Source of the DNA: Candidatus Binatia bacterium
GTDB lineage: Bacteria; Eisenbacteria; RBG-16-71-46; SZUA-252
Assembly: GCA_035631035.1 (NCBI GenBank)
Contig: DASQJL010000082.1
Location: 1-64,000 of the forward strand
Length of the DNA stretch: 64,000 nucleotides
Direction: 5' to 3'
Shown: positions 18,559 to 28,528 of the stretch, in pieces
Layout of the letters: each line of letters opens with the position of its first letter
Position numbering within the stretch: position 1 is the first letter of the stretch
Made by a program: the position numbers and the translations under genes
Notes under the pieces: generated by a model
The model's input: the letters and a program-made list of their open reading frames with translations, nothing else
The model's database searches: none
What the model was told of the DNA's origin: nothing

Positions 18559-18842
18559 ACGACCTGCGGCACCCGGAAGTAGTCGCCGTCCCGATCGGGG
18601 GCCTGCGCGAGGGCTTCGTCCCGCACGTCGCAGGGCCGCTCCTCGTCGGGGCGAAGGGCCGGAGCCTTGCCCTCGGTCACCTGGCTCGTCGGCTCGATGC
18701 CGGCGACATCCACCGCCTGAAGCTGCTCGACGTACGCCAGGATCGCCTGGAGCTCCCGCACCATGCGCTCCTCCTCGGCGGGCTCGAGCTCGAGCCGCGC
18801 GAGCGCGGCGATCTTCTCGACGGTTCGGGCGTCAATCGGCAT
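18555..18842 (-). CDS. gatC: Asp-tRNA(Asn)/Glu-tRNA(Gln) amidotransferase subunit C
   Basis: 95 residues, the usual GatC length. IDARTVEKIAALARLELEPAEEERMVRELQAILAYVEQLQAVDVAGIEPT matches the conserved helical N-terminal half; the second half (ALRPDEERPCDVRDEALAQAPDRDGDYFRVPQVV) matches the tail that wraps around GatA. It overlaps the helicase gene by 11 bases. Presence of the full GatCAB set suggests the organism charges Gln or Asn tRNAs indirectly. Confidence 0.95.
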   Translation of the reverse strand: MPIDARTVEKIAALARLELEPAEEERMVRELQAILAYVEQLQAVDVAGIEPTSQVTEGKAPALRPDEERPCDVRDEALAQAPDRDGDYFRVPQVV

Positions 18843-20982
18843 GGGACAGTTCCGCGAACGCGGCGAGGATCTTCTTGATCCCCGCGCGCCGGAATTGGAT
18901 GGTCAGCTTGGCGCGCTCCCCGAACCCCTCGCTCCCCACCACGACGCCCTCCCCGAATTGCGGATGGATGACCCGGAGACCGACCGCGCTCTTGAGGGAC
19001 CCCTCGGAGCGGCGCATGGCGGCCCCGGCGCTCCGGCGCGGCGAATACCGCGGCGCCTCCACGTCCCAGTGGCGCTCTTCCTGGACCAGGAGGCAGTCCT
19101 CCGGGATCTCCGACACGAAGCGCGAGATGCCGCCCCCCGACGCGTTCCAGGTGCGGCGATACGAGGCATGGAAAAGATGGACCCGCTCCCGCGCGCGCGT
19201 GAGCGCCACGTAGAAGAGCCGCCGCTCCTCTTCCAACTCGGCCGGCTCGTCCAGCGCCGAGGCGTGCGGCAGGAGTCCCTCCTCCAGGCCCACCACGAAC
19301 ACCACCGGAAACTCGAGCCCCTTCGCCGAGTGGACGGTCATGAGGTTCACGGCGTCCTCGGTGTCGTCCCAAAGGTCCACGTCGGTGAGCAGCGCGACCT
19401 CGGAGAGGAAGCCCTCGACCGAGGGATCCTCCGCGCGCCGGGCATAGGCCTCGGCGCCCGCGATCAGCTCCTCGACGTTCTCGATCCGCTCCTCGGACTC
19501 GGCCGGCGATTCCTCGGCGAGGTATTCCCGGTAGCGCACGGCGGCGACCACCTCGGCCACGCACGCGGGGGCGGTGCGCTCGAGGAAGGGTCGCATCCCC
19601 TCGAAGAGCGCGGCGACACCGGCCAGCTTCTTCGCCGCGGGCACGCCGAGCGCGGCCGGAAGCTCGGGATGGATCAGCGCCTCGGGCACGGTGAGCTTCC
19701 GCTCCTCGGCGAAGGCCTGGAGGCGCTCCACCGTGGTCCGGCCGATGCCGCGCGGCGGCACGTTCAGGACCCGGTACCAGGACACCGCGTCCTTCGGCTG
19801 CACCAGCGCGCGGAGATACGCGAGCACGTCCTTCACCTCGCGCCGCTCGTAGAAGGAGATCCCGCCGGTGATCTGGTAGGGGATCGCCGAGCGGCGGAGC
19901 GCGTTCTCCACCGCTCGCGACTGCGCGTTCGTCCGGTAGAGCACGACGAAGTCCTTGTTCCCCCGGTCCGACTCCCGGCGCTCCTGGAGGAGGATCGAGA
20001 CGACCTTCTCCCCCTCGGCCTCCTCGTCCGGGAGCACGTGGAGGGTGAGCGGGTCGCCGGCCGGGTTCTCGGTCCAGAGCTCCTTCTCCTTGCGCGCCGT
20101 GTTGTGCTTCACGACACCGTTGGCGGCGCGGAGGATGGTCTGGGTGGAGCGGTAGTTCTGCGTCAGCCGGAGCACGGCCGCGTCCGGAAAGCGCTGCTCG
20201 AACGAGAGGATGTTCCCCACGTCCGCGCCGCGCCAGCCGTAGATCGACTGATCGTCGTCGCCGACGACGGTGAGGTTCTTGTGGAGGCGCGAGAGCCGTT
20301 CGATCAGGTCGAACTGGATCGCGTTCGTGTCCTGGTACTCGTCCACCAGGACGTGCTGGAAGCGCGTGGCGTAGTGGCGGTGCACCCCCTCGTCCAGGTC
20401 GAGCAGCTTCACCGTGTAGAGGAGCAGGTCGTCGAAGTCCATCGCCGCCCGGTCGCGCAGTCCCCGCTCGTAGCGCTCGTAGACCTCCGCCAGCTTCCGG
20501 TCCACGGGAGCGAACGCCGTCTTCGCGTACTCCGCCGCGGGAATCCCCTCGTTCTTGAGGCTCGAGATGCGCGAGCCCGCGCCCGCGGGGGTGAGGCGCT
20601 TGTCGTCGGCGCCCACCTCGCGCAGGAGCTCGCGGAGGAGGCTCCGCTGGTCGTCGGTGTCGTAGATGACGAAGGAGCGGGGATAGCCGAGCGTCTCGGC
20701 GTGGCGGCGCAGGATGCGCACGCAGGTGCCGTGAAAGGTGCCCAGCCAGACCTTGAGATCGTCCCCGCCGAGGAGCGCGGCCGCGCGCGAGCGCATCTCG
20801 CGCGCCGCCTTGTTCGTGAAGGTGAAGGCGAGGATCTGCTCGGGAAGGACGCCGCGCTCCTGCACGAGATGCGCGATGCGCCCCGTGAGGACGCGCGTCT
20901 TCCCGCTGCCCGCGCCCGCCAAAATCAGGAGCGGGCCGCCGGGGTGTTCGACGGCCTGGCGCTGCACGGGATTCAGTTGCAC
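18832..20982 (-). CDS. pcrA: UvrD/PcrA-type ATP-dependent 3'-5' DNA helicase
   Basis: 716 residues of superfamily 1A. Motifs in order: LNPVQRQAV (Q motif), AGAGSGKTRVL (Walker A, residues 22-32), FTFTNKAAREM (Ia), LGTFHGTCVRILRR, DEYQDTN (Walker B), VVGDDDQSIYGWRGA (III), LTQNYRST (IV), LMTVHSAKGLEFPVVFVVGLEEGLLPH (V) and EERRLFYVALTRARERV (VI). The C-terminus has a Tudor-like domain (VIHPQFGEGVVVGSEG), a PcrA/UvrD feature used to contact RNA polymerase. It acts in excision repair and in removing blocks to replication. Six bases after tamB. Confidence 0.95.
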   Translation of the reverse strand: MQLNPVQRQAVEHPGGPLLILAGAGSGKTRVLTGRIAHLVQERGVLPEQILAFTFTNKAAREMRSRAAALLGGDDLKVWLGTFHGTCVRILRRHAETLGYPRSFVIYDTDDQRSLLRELLREVGADDKRLTPAGAGSRISSLKNEGIPAAEYAKTAFAPVDRKLAEVYERYERGLRDRAAMDFDDLLLYTVKLLDLDEGVHRHYATRFQHVLVDEYQDTNAIQFDLIERLSRLHKNLTVVGDDDQSIYGWRGADVGNILSFEQRFPDAAVLRLTQNYRSTQTILRAANGVVKHNTARKEKELWTENPAGDPLTLHVLPDEEAEGEKVVSILLQERRESDRGNKDFVVLYRTNAQSRAVENALRRSAIPYQITGGISFYERREVKDVLAYLRALVQPKDAVSWYRVLNVPPRGIGRTTVERLQAFAEERKLTVPEALIHPELPAALGVPAAKKLAGVAALFEGMRPFLERTAPACVAEVVAAVRYREYLAEESPAESEERIENVEELIAGAEAYARRAEDPSVEGFLSEVALLTDVDLWDDTEDAVNLMTVHSAKGLEFPVVFVVGLEEGLLPHASALDEPAELEEERRLFYVALTRARERVHLFHASYRRTWNASGGGISRFVSEIPEDCLLVQEERHWDVEAPRYSPRRSAGAAMRRSEGSLKSAVGLRVIHPQFGEGVVVGSEGFGERAKLTIQFRRAGIKKILAAFAELSHAD

Positions 20983-20988
20983 GTCGGG

Positions 20989-23900
20989 CTAGTACTCCAG
21001 TCGGACCTTGAGGTCGAGGTTGTATTCCTCGGGAGGACGGCCTCCGGGCGTGGCGTTCCGATCGGTGCGCTCTCCCTTGAGCAGGAGATGCCGCGTGACG
21101 CGGTACTCCGCGCCGATCCGCTGCTCGACGGCCCCCGAGAATTCGCGAGAATAATTGATGTAGAGGTCGCGCGTCACATACTTTCCCGCCCCCACGACGC
21201 CCACGTCGAGCGGACCCGAGCCGGTCTCGCCGCCGGCGCGCGCGCCGGTGCCGAGATCGAACGTGTCGATCCAGCCGCTCTGCGAGAGCCACCGCTCGGC
21301 ATTGCGGAAGAGGTAGGCCTGGATCGGCAGCGCGAGCCCGCCCGCGCCTCCGTTTCCGCCCGTGCCGTCGCCGCTCGCCTCCTGCGAGGGGGTGAACTGC
21401 CCGTAGGTGAGCATCCGCCAGAGATCCGCCTGGGAGTAGCGGCTGTCGGGATTGGGATCCCAGAGATGGACCTCGGGGCGGCTCGCCCTTCCGGTCAAGG
21501 ATACCTTGATGACCGTGGGCGATCCCTTAGAGACCGGGATCGTCGTCTCGCCGTCCACCGCCAGCTCCGGATCGGTCCGGTCGAGGCTGCTGAAGATGAA
21601 ATCGCCGCTCAGGTTCTGGATCTCGCGCGTGAACAGGTAGTAGCGCCCCTTCCGCACGGTCATCGTGCCGAGCGCGAGGTTCCCCTCCCCCTTGTTGAGC
21701 AGCCGGAGATTCCCCTGAAGCTCCACCTCGCTGTCCACGGTGCGGTAGAAGAGTCCCTGCGGCACGTCCACGCTCACGTCGTAGTAGAACGGCAGCACGA
21801 TCTCCTCCTGGTCGGTGGCGGCCAGGTCGAGCGTGAGGTTCCCCTTGGCGAGCGTGGACGATCCGGTGATGAAGGGGATCTGCCTTCCGTCCTCGGTCGT
21901 GCCGTTGGCGATGGTGAAGGTCCCCGTGAGCTGCATCGCGTAGGTCTCGCGATCGGTCACCGTGAAGTTGGAGGCGTTCACCTTGAACGAATACTTCCCC
22001 GGCGGCCCCGCCTCGATCGGGATCGCCTTGCCGGCGAGACCGCCCCATTGCCAAGTCCCGCTCCCGGTGAGCTTCCCCTTGGCTCCCTGCATCCCCGTCA
22101 TCGACGTGATCGTGAGCTGGTTCTGGTCGAACGCGCCTTCGAGCTGGATCCGGCTCACGATCTCCTCGCGGCCGGCCAGGCGCACGACGCCGTCCTTGAG
22201 CTTGACCGATCCCTGGATCGCCGGCGCCCGCGGTGTGCCCGAGACCCCCGCCATGACGCTGAACTTACCCGTGCTCGAAGCGACATAGGCCGGATAGATG
22301 ACCGAGGCGAGCTTGAAGTCGGCGTCGGTGATCCGGACGGTGAGCTGGAACGGACGGTCCCGTAGCAGGCGGTCCTTGGCAAAAAAGGAGAGATCCACCG
22401 GGATCTGCCCCGTGATGGAGGAGACGCTGCCGCTCTGCGTGAGGTCGAGCCGGGTGATCCGGAGCGTGCGCTCGGCGTAATCGAGGTCGGCGCCCGTGAT
22501 CGCCCCGAGGACGCCGCGGAAGGCGATCCGCGGCGAGGTGGCGTGGATGGCCGCCACCGGCATGAGCCCCGTCCCCGAGACGTGGGCGGTGAACGTCGCC
22601 GTCCCGTCGAGCGAACGGAGCGAGGTGTCGGCCGGGGCGAGCAACGAGAGATCGAGCGAATCCACCCGGGCATCCAGGTCGAGCGCGGCGTTCTTCGCCC
22701 AGGACTCGTCGCGCCTGGCGATGCCGCGAAGCCATGCCTCCAGGGAGACCGGCGCCCGGATCGTTCCGGTGAGCGCGGCGCGACCGTCGGCGGCCGCCCA
22801 GCGCGCCCGGTCGATCCGCAGCACGCCCGGCGCGTAGGCGAGCGCCACGGACAGGCTGTCGCCGTTGATGCCGCCCCAGGAGGGGCGGAGCACCGCGGCG
22901 TCGACGGTGAGCGCGGGGTCGGAGAGCGGGCCCGACACGTGGAACGATCCCTCGATCTCCCCGCGAAGGGAATCGCGCGATGCCGCGAGTCCTGGGATGC
23001 GCGTCGCGTCCAGCCCCGAGAGCCGGCCGTCCGCGTCGATCCGGGCGCGGCGCAGATCCCAGTCGAACGCGATGTCGGCGCGGCCCGGGCGCATGTCGAG
23101 CGGCAGGGACGCCGTCTTCACGTGCCCCTGGCCGAACACGAGACGCACCGGCTCGAGATTCCGGAAGCGGAGCGTCCCGGCGGTCAGCACCATCGAGTCG
23201 AGAACGGCGGTGGTCTCTTCCTTCCCCGGGGTCACCGTGCCCCGGAACGCCAGGGTCGAATCGCCCGCCGACTGCACGTAGCGCTCGATCACGATCTTCT
23301 TTCCGAACGAGACGGTCGCCGCCGCGTTGCCCAGGGGCCGTCCGGCGGCGCGGATGCCGCGCGCCGTGAGGTAGGCGCGGGCCGTGCCGTCGGTCCCGAG
23401 GCGGCCGGCGGCGCTCACCAGCAGCGAGTCGTAGCCCGCGCCGTTCGTGAGGCGCCCGTCTCCCAGCGAGGCGCGCGCCTCGAAATCGGGCTGGCGGATC
23501 GAGCCCGACAGATCGGCCGTCAGGCGGCCCCGTCCCGACTGCGCGGCCACCGGCGACATCAGGCCGTTCATCGCGGCGAGATCCTCGATCGAGGCCACCA
23601 CGTGCGCGTCGATCGTCTGGTCCGGCGCAAGGCGCGCGCGCCCGAGAAGGCGTCCGCCGGGCACGTCCACCCAGCTGCTGTCCAGGACCGTCGAGCCGTC
23701 GGCGCCCGTCGCCACGTGGAGAAGTCCCTGCCGCATGTCGAGCCGCCCGAAGCGGCTCTGCTCCAGCGCCACGGTCGCCGCGACCGTCGCGCGCGGGCGG
23801 TTGAAGCGAATCAGAAGGCGCGACGTGCCCGCGAGCGCGCCGGACGGCATGTCGTCGGGCGCTTTCCACCAGGGCACCGCGGCCGGGTCGATGCCGTGGA

Positions 23901-24999
23901 ACGTGATCGAGGCCTGGAGCGGGCCTCCCGGTCCCAGCGCGAGGACGCCGCCGCCGGTGGCTTCGGCGCCGCGCACGCGGACGCGGAGTCCCGAGAAGGT
24001 GATGCGCTTGGGCGCCAGCGCGGCCGTCACGGCCAGGGTGTCGAGCGTCTCTCGATTCACCGTTCCCGCGAGGCAGGCCGTGGCCTTGCCGTCGGTCGGC
24101 GTTCCCTCGAAGGAGATCTCGCCCGAGAGCCGCCCGTCGGTCTTGCCGGCGCCCACCAGCCCCGAGACGTCCCCCAGGCGGAGCGGATCGAGGCGGAGGA
24201 GGCCGTCGGCGGCGCGCCCCGCGCGGAGGTCCCAATCGACGCTGCCCCGCACCCGCGAGTCGCCGTAGGCGACGACCAAGGGATCCACCCGGAGCGAGGA
24301 TCCGATCACGGTCATCCCGCCGCTCGCGCGCACGCGGCCCCGCGAGCGCGCCGCGGGATCAGGCAGCCCCGAGAGCTCGTCCAGGACCAGCGTGGACTGG
24401 CCGGGGCCGGCCGTCAGCACGCCGCGGCCCTGCACCTGGGTGAAGCGGAGATTCCTCCAGTCGAGCGAGACGACGCCGTTCTTGGCGGCAATCGCGACCC
24501 GGGTCGTCCCGCCGGTTCCGCGCCGCGCCGGGTGCGACGCGAACTTCGGGAACACGACGCGACCCGCGCGGTCGTGCACGAGCCGGACGGTCAGGGAGTC
24601 GATGACGGCGGTGAGGCTCCGGTCCTTGCGGAAGAGGATGCCGAGCAGGTCGTAGTCCACGTGGACGCTCTTGGCGGACGCCCACGTGACCTCCCCGTCG
24701 GCGGTCTTCACCATCAGCCGGGGCCGTTCGAGGATGGCCCCGCGGAAGAGGGTGCCCGAGACCCGGCCCGCCTCGATCCGCGTAGAGTCGGTGCCCACCT
24801 GGTGGTTCAGGATCGCGACCAGCTGGCGCGAAAGAGCCGGATCGCCCCCGGAGAGGAGCGACGTCAGCACCCCGACCGCCGCCGAGACCACGAGGAAGGC
24901 GAGCACGATCCCCACGACGAAGAAGCGGACCGCCTGAAACCCCCAGCCGCGAGGTGCGGGAGCCGGAGGCGCGGGAATGTCGGTGGGTTCCGTGGTCAT
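20989..24999 (-). CDS. tamB: TamB-like translocation and assembly module protein (DUF490 C-terminus)
   Basis: 1336 residues from the ATG that overlaps the tamA stop (TGATG). An N-terminal anchor is at about residues 18-42 (FFVVGIVLAFLVVSAAVGVLTSLL). The remainder is a very long beta-rich stretch with repeated units (LSGEISFEG, LTADLSGSI, GSFHVSGPL, FSVMAGVSG) as in the periplasm-spanning lipid-transfer or TamB/AsmA-like groove. The last 350 residues match DUF490: GSVKLKDGVVRL, GNLRLLNKGEGNLALGTMTVRKGRYYLF, SDPELAVDGE-like turns and the end GAEYRVTRHLLLKGERTDRN. It bridges inner and outer membranes and works with TamA. Confidence 0.9.
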   Translation of the reverse strand: MTTEPTDIPAPPAPAPRGWGFQAVRFFVVGIVLAFLVVSAAVGVLTSLLSGGDPALSRQLVAILNHQVGTDSTRIEAGRVSGTLFRGAILERPRLMVKTADGEVTWASAKSVHVDYDLLGILFRKDRSLTAVIDSLTVRLVHDRAGRVVFPKFASHPARRGTGGTTRVAIAAKNGVVSLDWRNLRFTQVQGRGVLTAGPGQSTLVLDELSGLPDPAARSRGRVRASGGMTVIGSSLRVDPLVVAYGDSRVRGSVDWDLRAGRAADGLLRLDPLRLGDVSGLVGAGKTDGRLSGEISFEGTPTDGKATACLAGTVNRETLDTLAVTAALAPKRITFSGLRVRVRGAEATGGGVLALGPGGPLQASITFHGIDPAAVPWWKAPDDMPSGALAGTSRLLIRFNRPRATVAATVALEQSRFGRLDMRQGLLHVATGADGSTVLDSSWVDVPGGRLLGRARLAPDQTIDAHVVASIEDLAAMNGLMSPVAAQSGRGRLTADLSGSIRQPDFEARASLGDGRLTNGAGYDSLLVSAAGRLGTDGTARAYLTARGIRAAGRPLGNAAATVSFGKKIVIERYVQSAGDSTLAFRGTVTPGKEETTAVLDSMVLTAGTLRFRNLEPVRLVFGQGHVKTASLPLDMRPGRADIAFDWDLRRARIDADGRLSGLDATRIPGLAASRDSLRGEIEGSFHVSGPLSDPALTVDAAVLRPSWGGINGDSLSVALAYAPGVLRIDRARWAAADGRAALTGTIRAPVSLEAWLRGIARRDESWAKNAALDLDARVDSLDLSLLAPADTSLRSLDGTATFTAHVSGTGLMPVAAIHATSPRIAFRGVLGAITGADLDYAERTLRITRLDLTQSGSVSSITGQIPVDLSFFAKDRLLRDRPFQLTVRITDADFKLASVIYPAYVASSTGKFSVMAGVSGTPRAPAIQGSVKLKDGVVRLAGREEIVSRIQLEGAFDQNQLTITSMTGMQGAKGKLTGSGTWQWGGLAGKAIPIEAGPPGKYSFKVNASNFTVTDRETYAMQLTGTFTIANGTTEDGRQIPFITGSSTLAKGNLTLDLAATDQEEIVLPFYYDVSVDVPQGLFYRTVDSEVELQGNLRLLNKGEGNLALGTMTVRKGRYYLFTREIQNLSGDFIFSSLDRTDPELAVDGETTIPVSKGSPTVIKVSLTGRASRPEVHLWDPNPDSRYSQADLWRMLTYGQFTPSQEASGDGTGGNGGAGGLALPIQAYLFRNAERWLSQSGWIDTFDLGTGARAGGETGSGPLDVGVVGAGKYVTRDLYINYSREFSGAVEQRIGAEYRVTRHLLLKGERTDRNATPGGRPPEEYNLDLKVRLEY

Positions 25000-27074
25000 C
25001 AGAAGGCCTGGCCTACGCTGAAGTGGAATGTGCCCCGGGACGTGGCCGGATCCCGCTGGTCGGGTCGAGCCATGCGGAGCTTCCACCCGTAATCCAGCCG
25101 GAGGGGTCCCAGGGGCGTCGCGAAACGGATCCCCAGGCCGGCCGTGTACCTCATATCGTTATACCCCGCCCGGTCGCCGAAGCTCAGGAGATTCCTGGCA
25201 TGAATATCGGTCGGGCGCTCCCAGACATTACCCCCGTCGAGGAAGGCCTCGGCCCCGAGCGGCCCGAAGAGCCTGTGGCGGATCTCGGCGTTGAGGAGCA
25301 GGAGGACTCTTCCTCCGACGCGGATCGTGGGGAGCCGTTGCGCCGGCGGGTTCCGCCCGGGGACGTCCACGGTGATGTAGTTCCCGGCCGCGTCGACCTG
25401 CGCCCTCGATCCCAGCTCATTCTCGCCGTATCCGCGCAGGCTGTTGGCGCCTCCGAGGAAGAGCCGCTCCTCGATCGGGATCAGGTCGATCGGGCTGGTC
25501 CCGGCCGTGACGCGACCCGCGGCCTGGGGGTTGATCAGGCCGAAGCGGATCCGGAACGCGGCGGTCGTCTTGAGGTTCACCGGGACGAAGGCCATGCCGA
25601 TCCCTGTGTGCTTCAGGAACTGCGCGCTCCCGCTCAGGGCGCCCCCGACGAAGGAGGTCGACCCCAGCAGGTCGGTTCCCGTGCGCGGATCGAAGGGATT
25701 GTCGCGCGTATCCCGCTCCAGAGAGGCGACGAGCCGGTTGGTTTGATAGCTCTGGATGTTCGAGCCTCCCGTGGACTGGAAATTGACCGTGTCCGATACA
25801 ACGTTTCGATGCTCGAAGGAGAATCGGCTGTGCGTGTGCAGCGTGAAATCGTACGAAAGGGCGCCGGTTCCCCCATAGGCGCGGTAGGGGCGAAGCGCCT
25901 GCGATCCGATCGTGGGCAGCAGGTGCTCGGCGTATCCCCCAACCGTGGCCGCGACGCGAAGGCCGAAGTTCCACGGACGCGTGAGCGACGCGTCGATCCG
26001 GCTGTCCCCAAGGCGAACCGCCTTGGGGTGCACCCGGAAGTAGGGGAAATGGACGTCCCCCTCGGTGCTTCCCTGCAGGCGCACGCCGAGGAGCCCGTTG
26101 GCGACCAGGCGCACGCCGTCGCGCCAGAGGTTCCTCTGCCCGAGCTGCGTCGTGAGGCGCAGCTGGTCCACCGTGCCGTACCCGACGCCCATCTCGACCC
26201 AGCCCATCTTCCGCTCGCGCACGTCCACGATCACGTCCGCGGTCTGTCCCAGGCTGTCCACCTCGCTCCGGTCGAACCGCACGTCGGAGTAGAACCCGGT
26301 GTCGTAGATACGCTGCTGGCTTCGAAGCAGCTTCGATCGCTTGAGCAGGTCGCCCCGGCCGATCGTGAACTCGCGCCGCACGAAGGTCGGCTTGGTCACG
26401 GACGTCCCCTCGACGATCACCGAATCGAGCCGCGTGACCGGGCCGGGCGCGATCCGGTAGACGATCGAAGCGCCGCTCGTGTCCACTTCCAGCGAGTCCC
26501 GCACGGTCGCGGCCACGTAGCCGCGCTCGGCGTACTCGTTGTGCACTGCCTCCCGGCTCAGGTCCTGCTTCGGGATGTCGAGCGGATCGCCCGGCTTCAG
26601 CTCCAGCACGTTCCGGAGCTTGTCCTCGGCCAGCGGTCCGGTGCCCTCGAAGCGAACCTCGCGGACACGGGCGCGCGGCCCCTCGGTGACGTAGAAGTGG
26701 ACCTCGGCCTCGTTCCCCTTGGCGTCGAAGCGGAGCGGCACGCTGTCCACGCGGGCCTCGATGAAGCCGTGGCGCCGGTAGTAGTCCTGAAGCGTGAGGC
26801 GGTCGAAGCGGATGTAGTCGGGACGGAGCGGCCGCGTGCGGAAGAAGGGAAAGCCGCCGCGCCCCCGGGTGCGCAGGAGCTTCTTCAGCGTCCCGTCGCC
26901 GACCGAGGCGTTGCCGTGCATCTCGACCTTGCGGACGGTGCGCTCGACTTCGATGTCGCCGTTCTGGGCGAGAGCCGGCGCGGGGGCGAGGACCGCAAGC
27001 GCGGCGGCGAGGGCGGCCGCGAGCGCGGCGATGAGGAGGGCCGAAGCCCTTCCCGAGCCCTCGTCGCGCTTCAA
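24999..27074 (-). CDS. tamA: Omp85-family outer membrane assembly protein, TamA-like (three POTRA domains)
   Basis: 691 residues with a signal peptide (about 1-36, ending ALAQ). Three POTRA domains can be traced: about 43-133, 134-213 (RVREVRFEGTGPLAEDKL) and 214-292 (RLDSVIVEGTSVTKPTF). A C-terminal 16-strand-type barrel follows with the conserved LGGANSLRGYGENELG motif and a final Phe (VGQAF), the usual outer-membrane sorting residue. BamA usually has five POTRA domains, TamA three; the direct overlap with tamB also favours TamA. However, its place after rseP is the spot where bamA is found in many bacteria, so it could also serve the general role. No other Omp85 gene lies in the window. 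Confidence 0.85.
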   Translation of the reverse strand: MKRDEGSGRASALLIAALAAALAAALAVLAPAPALAQNGDIEVERTVRKVEMHGNASVGDGTLKKLLRTRGRGGFPFFRTRPLRPDYIRFDRLTLQDYYRRHGFIEARVDSVPLRFDAKGNEAEVHFYVTEGPRARVREVRFEGTGPLAEDKLRNVLELKPGDPLDIPKQDLSREAVHNEYAERGYVAATVRDSLEVDTSGASIVYRIAPGPVTRLDSVIVEGTSVTKPTFVRREFTIGRGDLLKRSKLLRSQQRIYDTGFYSDVRFDRSEVDSLGQTADVIVDVRERKMGWVEMGVGYGTVDQLRLTTQLGQRNLWRDGVRLVANGLLGVRLQGSTEGDVHFPYFRVHPKAVRLGDSRIDASLTRPWNFGLRVAATVGGYAEHLLPTIGSQALRPYRAYGGTGALSYDFTLHTHSRFSFEHRNVVSDTVNFQSTGGSNIQSYQTNRLVASLERDTRDNPFDPRTGTDLLGSTSFVGGALSGSAQFLKHTGIGMAFVPVNLKTTAAFRIRFGLINPQAAGRVTAGTSPIDLIPIEERLFLGGANSLRGYGENELGSRAQVDAAGNYITVDVPGRNPPAQRLPTIRVGGRVLLLLNAEIRHRLFGPLGAEAFLDGGNVWERPTDIHARNLLSFGDRAGYNDMRYTAGLGIRFATPLGPLRLDYGWKLRMARPDQRDPATSRGTFHFSVGQAF

Positions 27075-27084
27075 GGGAGCGCGG

Positions 27085-28461
27085 TCAGGGCGTCGCGCGG
27101 CCCACGCTGTCTCCCGCCGCCGGGACCGTGAGCCGCTTGGAGATGTCGGCCTCCGCGCGCCGCCGTTGGGAGACGCGGTTCAGGTCATTGTAGAAGGAGA
27201 AGACCACGAGCCCGACGAGCACGATCAAGCCGATGCGCTGGAAGAAGAGCTGGGTCTTCAACGAGAGGGGGCGCTTCCGCACGCCCTCGATCAGGGCGAA
27301 GAAGACATGCCCGCCGTCCAGGATCGGAATCGGCAGCAGGTTCATCGCCATGAGGGCGAGGCTGATGAAGGCGGCGAAGAGGACGAGCTGGTCGAAGCCC
27401 CCGCTCGCCTGCTGGTTCGCGACCTGTGCGATGGCGATCGGCCCCGCGATGCTGTTGTGCAGCTTGACCGGGTTCGAGACGAAGCTCCAGAGCCCGGAGT
27501 AGATGAGACCGACCGTCTCCACCGTCTTCAGCACGGCGTACTTGGCCGCGGTGACGGGAGGAACGGTGCGGCGGACCGATATCTGCTCCACCGGGCCGAT
27601 GCCGATCTTCCCCTCCGGCGTCGTGTGCACGGTGGCCCGGAACACCTGCTTCTCGCGCCCGATCGTGAGCGCGATGTCCTGGTCGGGGCGCTTGGTCACC
27701 TTCTCCTGAAGGTCGTTCCAGTTCGCCACCGGCTTTCCGTCCACGGCGAGGATCCGGTCCCCCTCGCGGATCCCGGCCGCGTAGGCCGGATTCCCGATGA
27801 GCACCTGCCCGATCACGGTCTTCATGTCCCACTGGACGCCGCTCGGAATGTCGGAGACCTGCTCGCGCGGCACGCTCAGCGCGACCACCCGGCCGCCCCG
27901 CTGCACCTGGAACGCCATCGGACCGGGAGCCTTCTTCGAGGACATCGCGTTCTCGATGGCGTCCCGGAGCTGCCCCATCGTGCGGGCCGGGACCCCGCCC
28001 CAGGTCAGGAAGGCGTCGCCGCTCTGCAGCCCGACCCTGGCCGCCGTGGAGTTCGCCTCCACGCGTCCGACGCGGGCCGGATAGTCCGACTCGGTATAGC
28101 CGATGGTGTAGAGGCCGAAGAAGAGGAGCATGGCGAAGACCAGGTTCGCGAGCGGACCCGCGACCGTGATCAGCGCGCGCCCCCACCACGGCTTTTCCAG
28201 GAATTCGCCCGCGTCTCCCTCCCGCTCCTCCTCGGGATTGTCCCCCGCCATCCGGACGAAGCCCCCAAGCGGCAGGAGCGAAATCCGGTAGTCGGTCTCT
28301 CCGGCCCGGAAGCCGAAGAGGCGCGGCCCCATGCCGATGGAGAAGGAGAGGACGCGGACCCCGAGCCACTTGGCCACCAGGAAGTGGCCCAGCTCGTGGA
28401 CGAAGACGAGTACGCCCAGGACAAGGGCTCCGTACAGCAGGGTCGGCAGGAAGGCGGCCAT
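27085..28461 (-). CDS. rseP: RseP/RasP site-2 intramembrane zinc metalloprotease
   Basis: 458 residues. TM1 contains the zinc site HELGH (22-26); the second motif NLLPIPILDGGH is at about 375-385 with the metal ligand Asp382. Two tandem PDZ domains lie between (about 110-280: YPARVGRVEANSTAARVGLQSGD and GNPAYAAGIREGDRILAVDG), as in RseP rather than in single-PDZ homologues. It cleaves membrane-bound anti-sigma factors or signal peptides. The second of two adjacent ATGs was chosen because GAGG lies six bases before it; the first would leave only three. A weak TTGATT-17-TACCGT promoter is possible in the 67-base gap upstream. Confidence 0.93.
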   Translation of the reverse strand: MAAFLPTLLYGALVLGVLVFVHELGHFLVAKWLGVRVLSFSIGMGPRLFGFRAGETDYRISLLPLGGFVRMAGDNPEEEREGDAGEFLEKPWWGRALITVAGPLANLVFAMLLFFGLYTIGYTESDYPARVGRVEANSTAARVGLQSGDAFLTWGGVPARTMGQLRDAIENAMSSKKAPGPMAFQVQRGGRVVALSVPREQVSDIPSGVQWDMKTVIGQVLIGNPAYAAGIREGDRILAVDGKPVANWNDLQEKVTKRPDQDIALTIGREKQVFRATVHTTPEGKIGIGPVEQISVRRTVPPVTAAKYAVLKTVETVGLIYSGLWSFVSNPVKLHNSIAGPIAIAQVANQQASGGFDQLVLFAAFISLALMAMNLLPIPILDGGHVFFALIEGVRKRPLSLKTQLFFQRIGLIVLVGLVVFSFYNDLNRVSQRRRAEADISKRLTVPAAGDSVGRATP

Positions 28462-28528
28462 CATGGTCCTCGGTAGGATGCGAATGGGAACAGGCTCGGC
28501 AACACGGTAACAGGTTGGGAATTCTGAA

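Noticed and set aside
18763-25092. Very long plus-strand open frames opposite pcrA, tamB and tamA (for example 18763-22365 and 22543-25092)
   Set aside because: They lie antisense to genes with unmistakable protein motifs. Their translations are Arg/Gly/His/Asp-rich without any domain, as expected from the mirrored codon bias of a 70% GC genome.
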